Positions 63,432-64,000 of a stretch of 64,000 bases of DNA are shown here, one piece after another. The DNA lies in assembly GCA_038043285.1 (NCBI GenBank), contig JBBTCJ010000034.1:1-64000 (forward strand). The letters are read 5' to 3'. Origin of the DNA: JBBTCJ01 sp038043285. Lineage in GTDB: Bacteria > Planctomycetota > Phycisphaerae > UBA1845. Under the pieces are notes generated by a model. It was given only the letters and a program-made list of their open reading frames with translations. It did no database searches and was not told the origin of the DNA. Within the stretch, counting starts at the first letter, position 1. The number at the start of each line of letters is the position of its first letter. Made by a program: the position numbers and the translations under genes.

Positions 63432-63466
63432 TCGGGGGCGACCGCGGACTTCGCCGTCGCCCCCGA
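63432..63466 (-). terminator. Perfect 11-bp hairpin after the last gene
   Basis: Arms TCGGGGGCGAC and GTCGCCCCCGA with a 13-base loop lie about 57 bases past the stop of the minus-strand gene at 63523. No T tract follows, so the terminator role is tentative. Confidence 0.5.
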
Positions 63467-63522
63467 AGGGTCAGCCCATCCGGCGGATTGGGCCGCCGGT
63501 TATGTTACGTCGTGCCCGCGGG

Positions 63523-64000
63523 CTAGCTCGCGGACTTCGTCGTCGTCGTGGAACTGTCAGTCGCATCCGTGCTCGTCGCCGAATCGTCCGCGCCATCCGT
63601 GGTCGCTTCGGTTTCCTCGACGATGGTGGACTGCGAGCGGAAGCCGTCCATCAACAGGACGAACGGATCGCCGATCGGCGCGATGAAAATGTGGGCGTCG
63701 ATCAACGTGTCTTGTGCCGCCAGCGGTCCCGTGCCGTCCACGTCCACGTTCGCCTCGACGTTGTGCACCTGGTCCATCATCAGATTGAGAATGGCCACGG
63801 CGCCGAAGACGTTCAGCGACGTCTCGGAAGTCAGTCCGTGCGTGCCGTCGAAGAAGTCGGGCGGCAGGAACGCGGTCAACAGGTTCATGGCCGTAATCGG
63901 TCGACCGAAACGATAAGCGTTCAATCGGGCCACGAAGCTCCGCGCGACCAGTTCCACGCCGTCCGTGGTCATCGGCGTGTCCGACGCGAAATCAACCTGG
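63523..64000 (-). CDS. Unrecognised protein, C-terminal part (runs off window)
   Basis: The frame is open from base 64000 (QVDFASDTP before an internal methionine at 63970-63972) to a stop at 63523, giving at least 158 residues. It contains LVARSFVARLNAYRFGRPIT, then FFDGTHGLTSETSLNVFGAV and a DVDGTG segment, and ends in a Thr/Ser/Asp/Ala-rich low-complexity tail. I do not recognise a family; the tail resembles those of secreted proteins, but no signal peptide can be seen because the start is outside the window. Confidence 0.7.
   Translation of the reverse strand, partial: QVDFASDTPMTTDGVELVARSFVARLNAYRFGRPITAMNLLTAFLPPDFFDGTHGLTSETSLNVFGAVAILNLMMDQVHNVEANVDVDGTGPLAAQDTLIDAHIFIAPIGDPFVLLMDGFRSQSTIVEETEATTDGADDSATSTDATDSSTTTTKSAS

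Larger units (their letters stand above)
62836..63522. other. Repeat-bearing intergenic region
   Basis: Nearly 690 bases without a supported gene. It contains the direct repeats at 63161-63293, one copy of the dispersed repeat also found near 38.6 kb, and the terminator-like hairpin at 63432-63466. Open frames here are short and lack protein-like content. Confidence 0.6.

Noticed and set aside
1..64000. tRNA, rRNA, riboswitch or transposase genes
   Set aside because: None recognised by eye on either strand; small RNAs could be missed without a covariance search.

Overview
The window looks like a high-GC bacterial scaffold, most plausibly from a Planctomycetota (Phycisphaerae-like) genome. 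This is inferred from the large secreted proteins: FG-GAP/ASPIC with a dockerin-like tail, MopE-type calcium motifs, thrombospondin type 3 repeats, InlB-type B repeats. A ten-N gap at 24057-24066 with homopolymer edges shows a draft assembly, probably a metagenome bin. No tRNA, rRNA, CRISPR array or insertion sequence was recognised.

Region 1 (1-17944) is a divergent aromatic acyl-CoA reduction locus. Leftward from a promoter/operator at about 12.5 kb run: a 6-oxocyclohex-1-ene-1-carbonyl-CoA hydrolase-like protein, an SDR, a dienoyl-CoA hydratase-like protein, a zinc alcohol dehydrogenase, one benzoyl-CoA-reductase/2-hydroxyacyl-CoA-dehydratase-like iron-sulfur subunit, one HgdC/BcrA-type ATPase, a three-part acyl-CoA ligase fusion, a thiolase and a 3-hydroxyacyl-CoA dehydrogenase/enoyl-CoA hydratase that leaves the window. 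Rightward run a TetR repressor, a FAD subunit, a fused [2Fe-2S]-molybdopterin subunit resembling 4-hydroxybenzoyl-CoA reductase, and a HAD phosphatase. Together they read as: ligate an aromatic acid to CoA, remove a para hydroxyl, reduce the ring, open it, and beta-oxidise the product.

Region 2 (17.9-28.3 kb) is mostly housekeeping: a DUF454 membrane protein, topoisomerase I with six zinc ribbons, a membrane-anchored SurA/PpiD-like protein, the assembly gap with a tolQ-like fragment, RsmA, and a small molybdoenzyme-maturation set (XdhC, MocA) next to a HemW-like radical SAM protein.

Region 3 (28.4-38.7 kb) holds four secreted or surface proteins on the minus strand, with intergenic hairpins and a dispersed repeat.

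Region 4 (38.9-59.3 kb) is the most striking part: a minus-strand operon encoding a PUFA-synthase-like lipid/polyketide assembly line. Protein A (2816 aa) reads ER-ER-KS-AT-ACP-KR-DH. Protein B (1831 aa) reads KS-AT-ACP-DH-PPTase. A free-standing acyl carrier protein, an alkaline-phosphatase-superfamily phosphodiesterase and an alpha/beta-hydrolase fused to a B12-type radical SAM protein follow. A divergent SAM methyltransferase resembles the mycobacterial phthiotriol methyltransferase family. The set suggests a modified, possibly methyl-branched or O-methylated lipid; the product cannot be read from sequence.

Region 5 (59.3-64 kb) has two overlapping secreted-protein genes sharing a Cys-Gly-Ala C-terminal anchor-like motif with a third at 36.6 kb, then a repeat-rich intergenic stretch and a truncated gene at the window edge.
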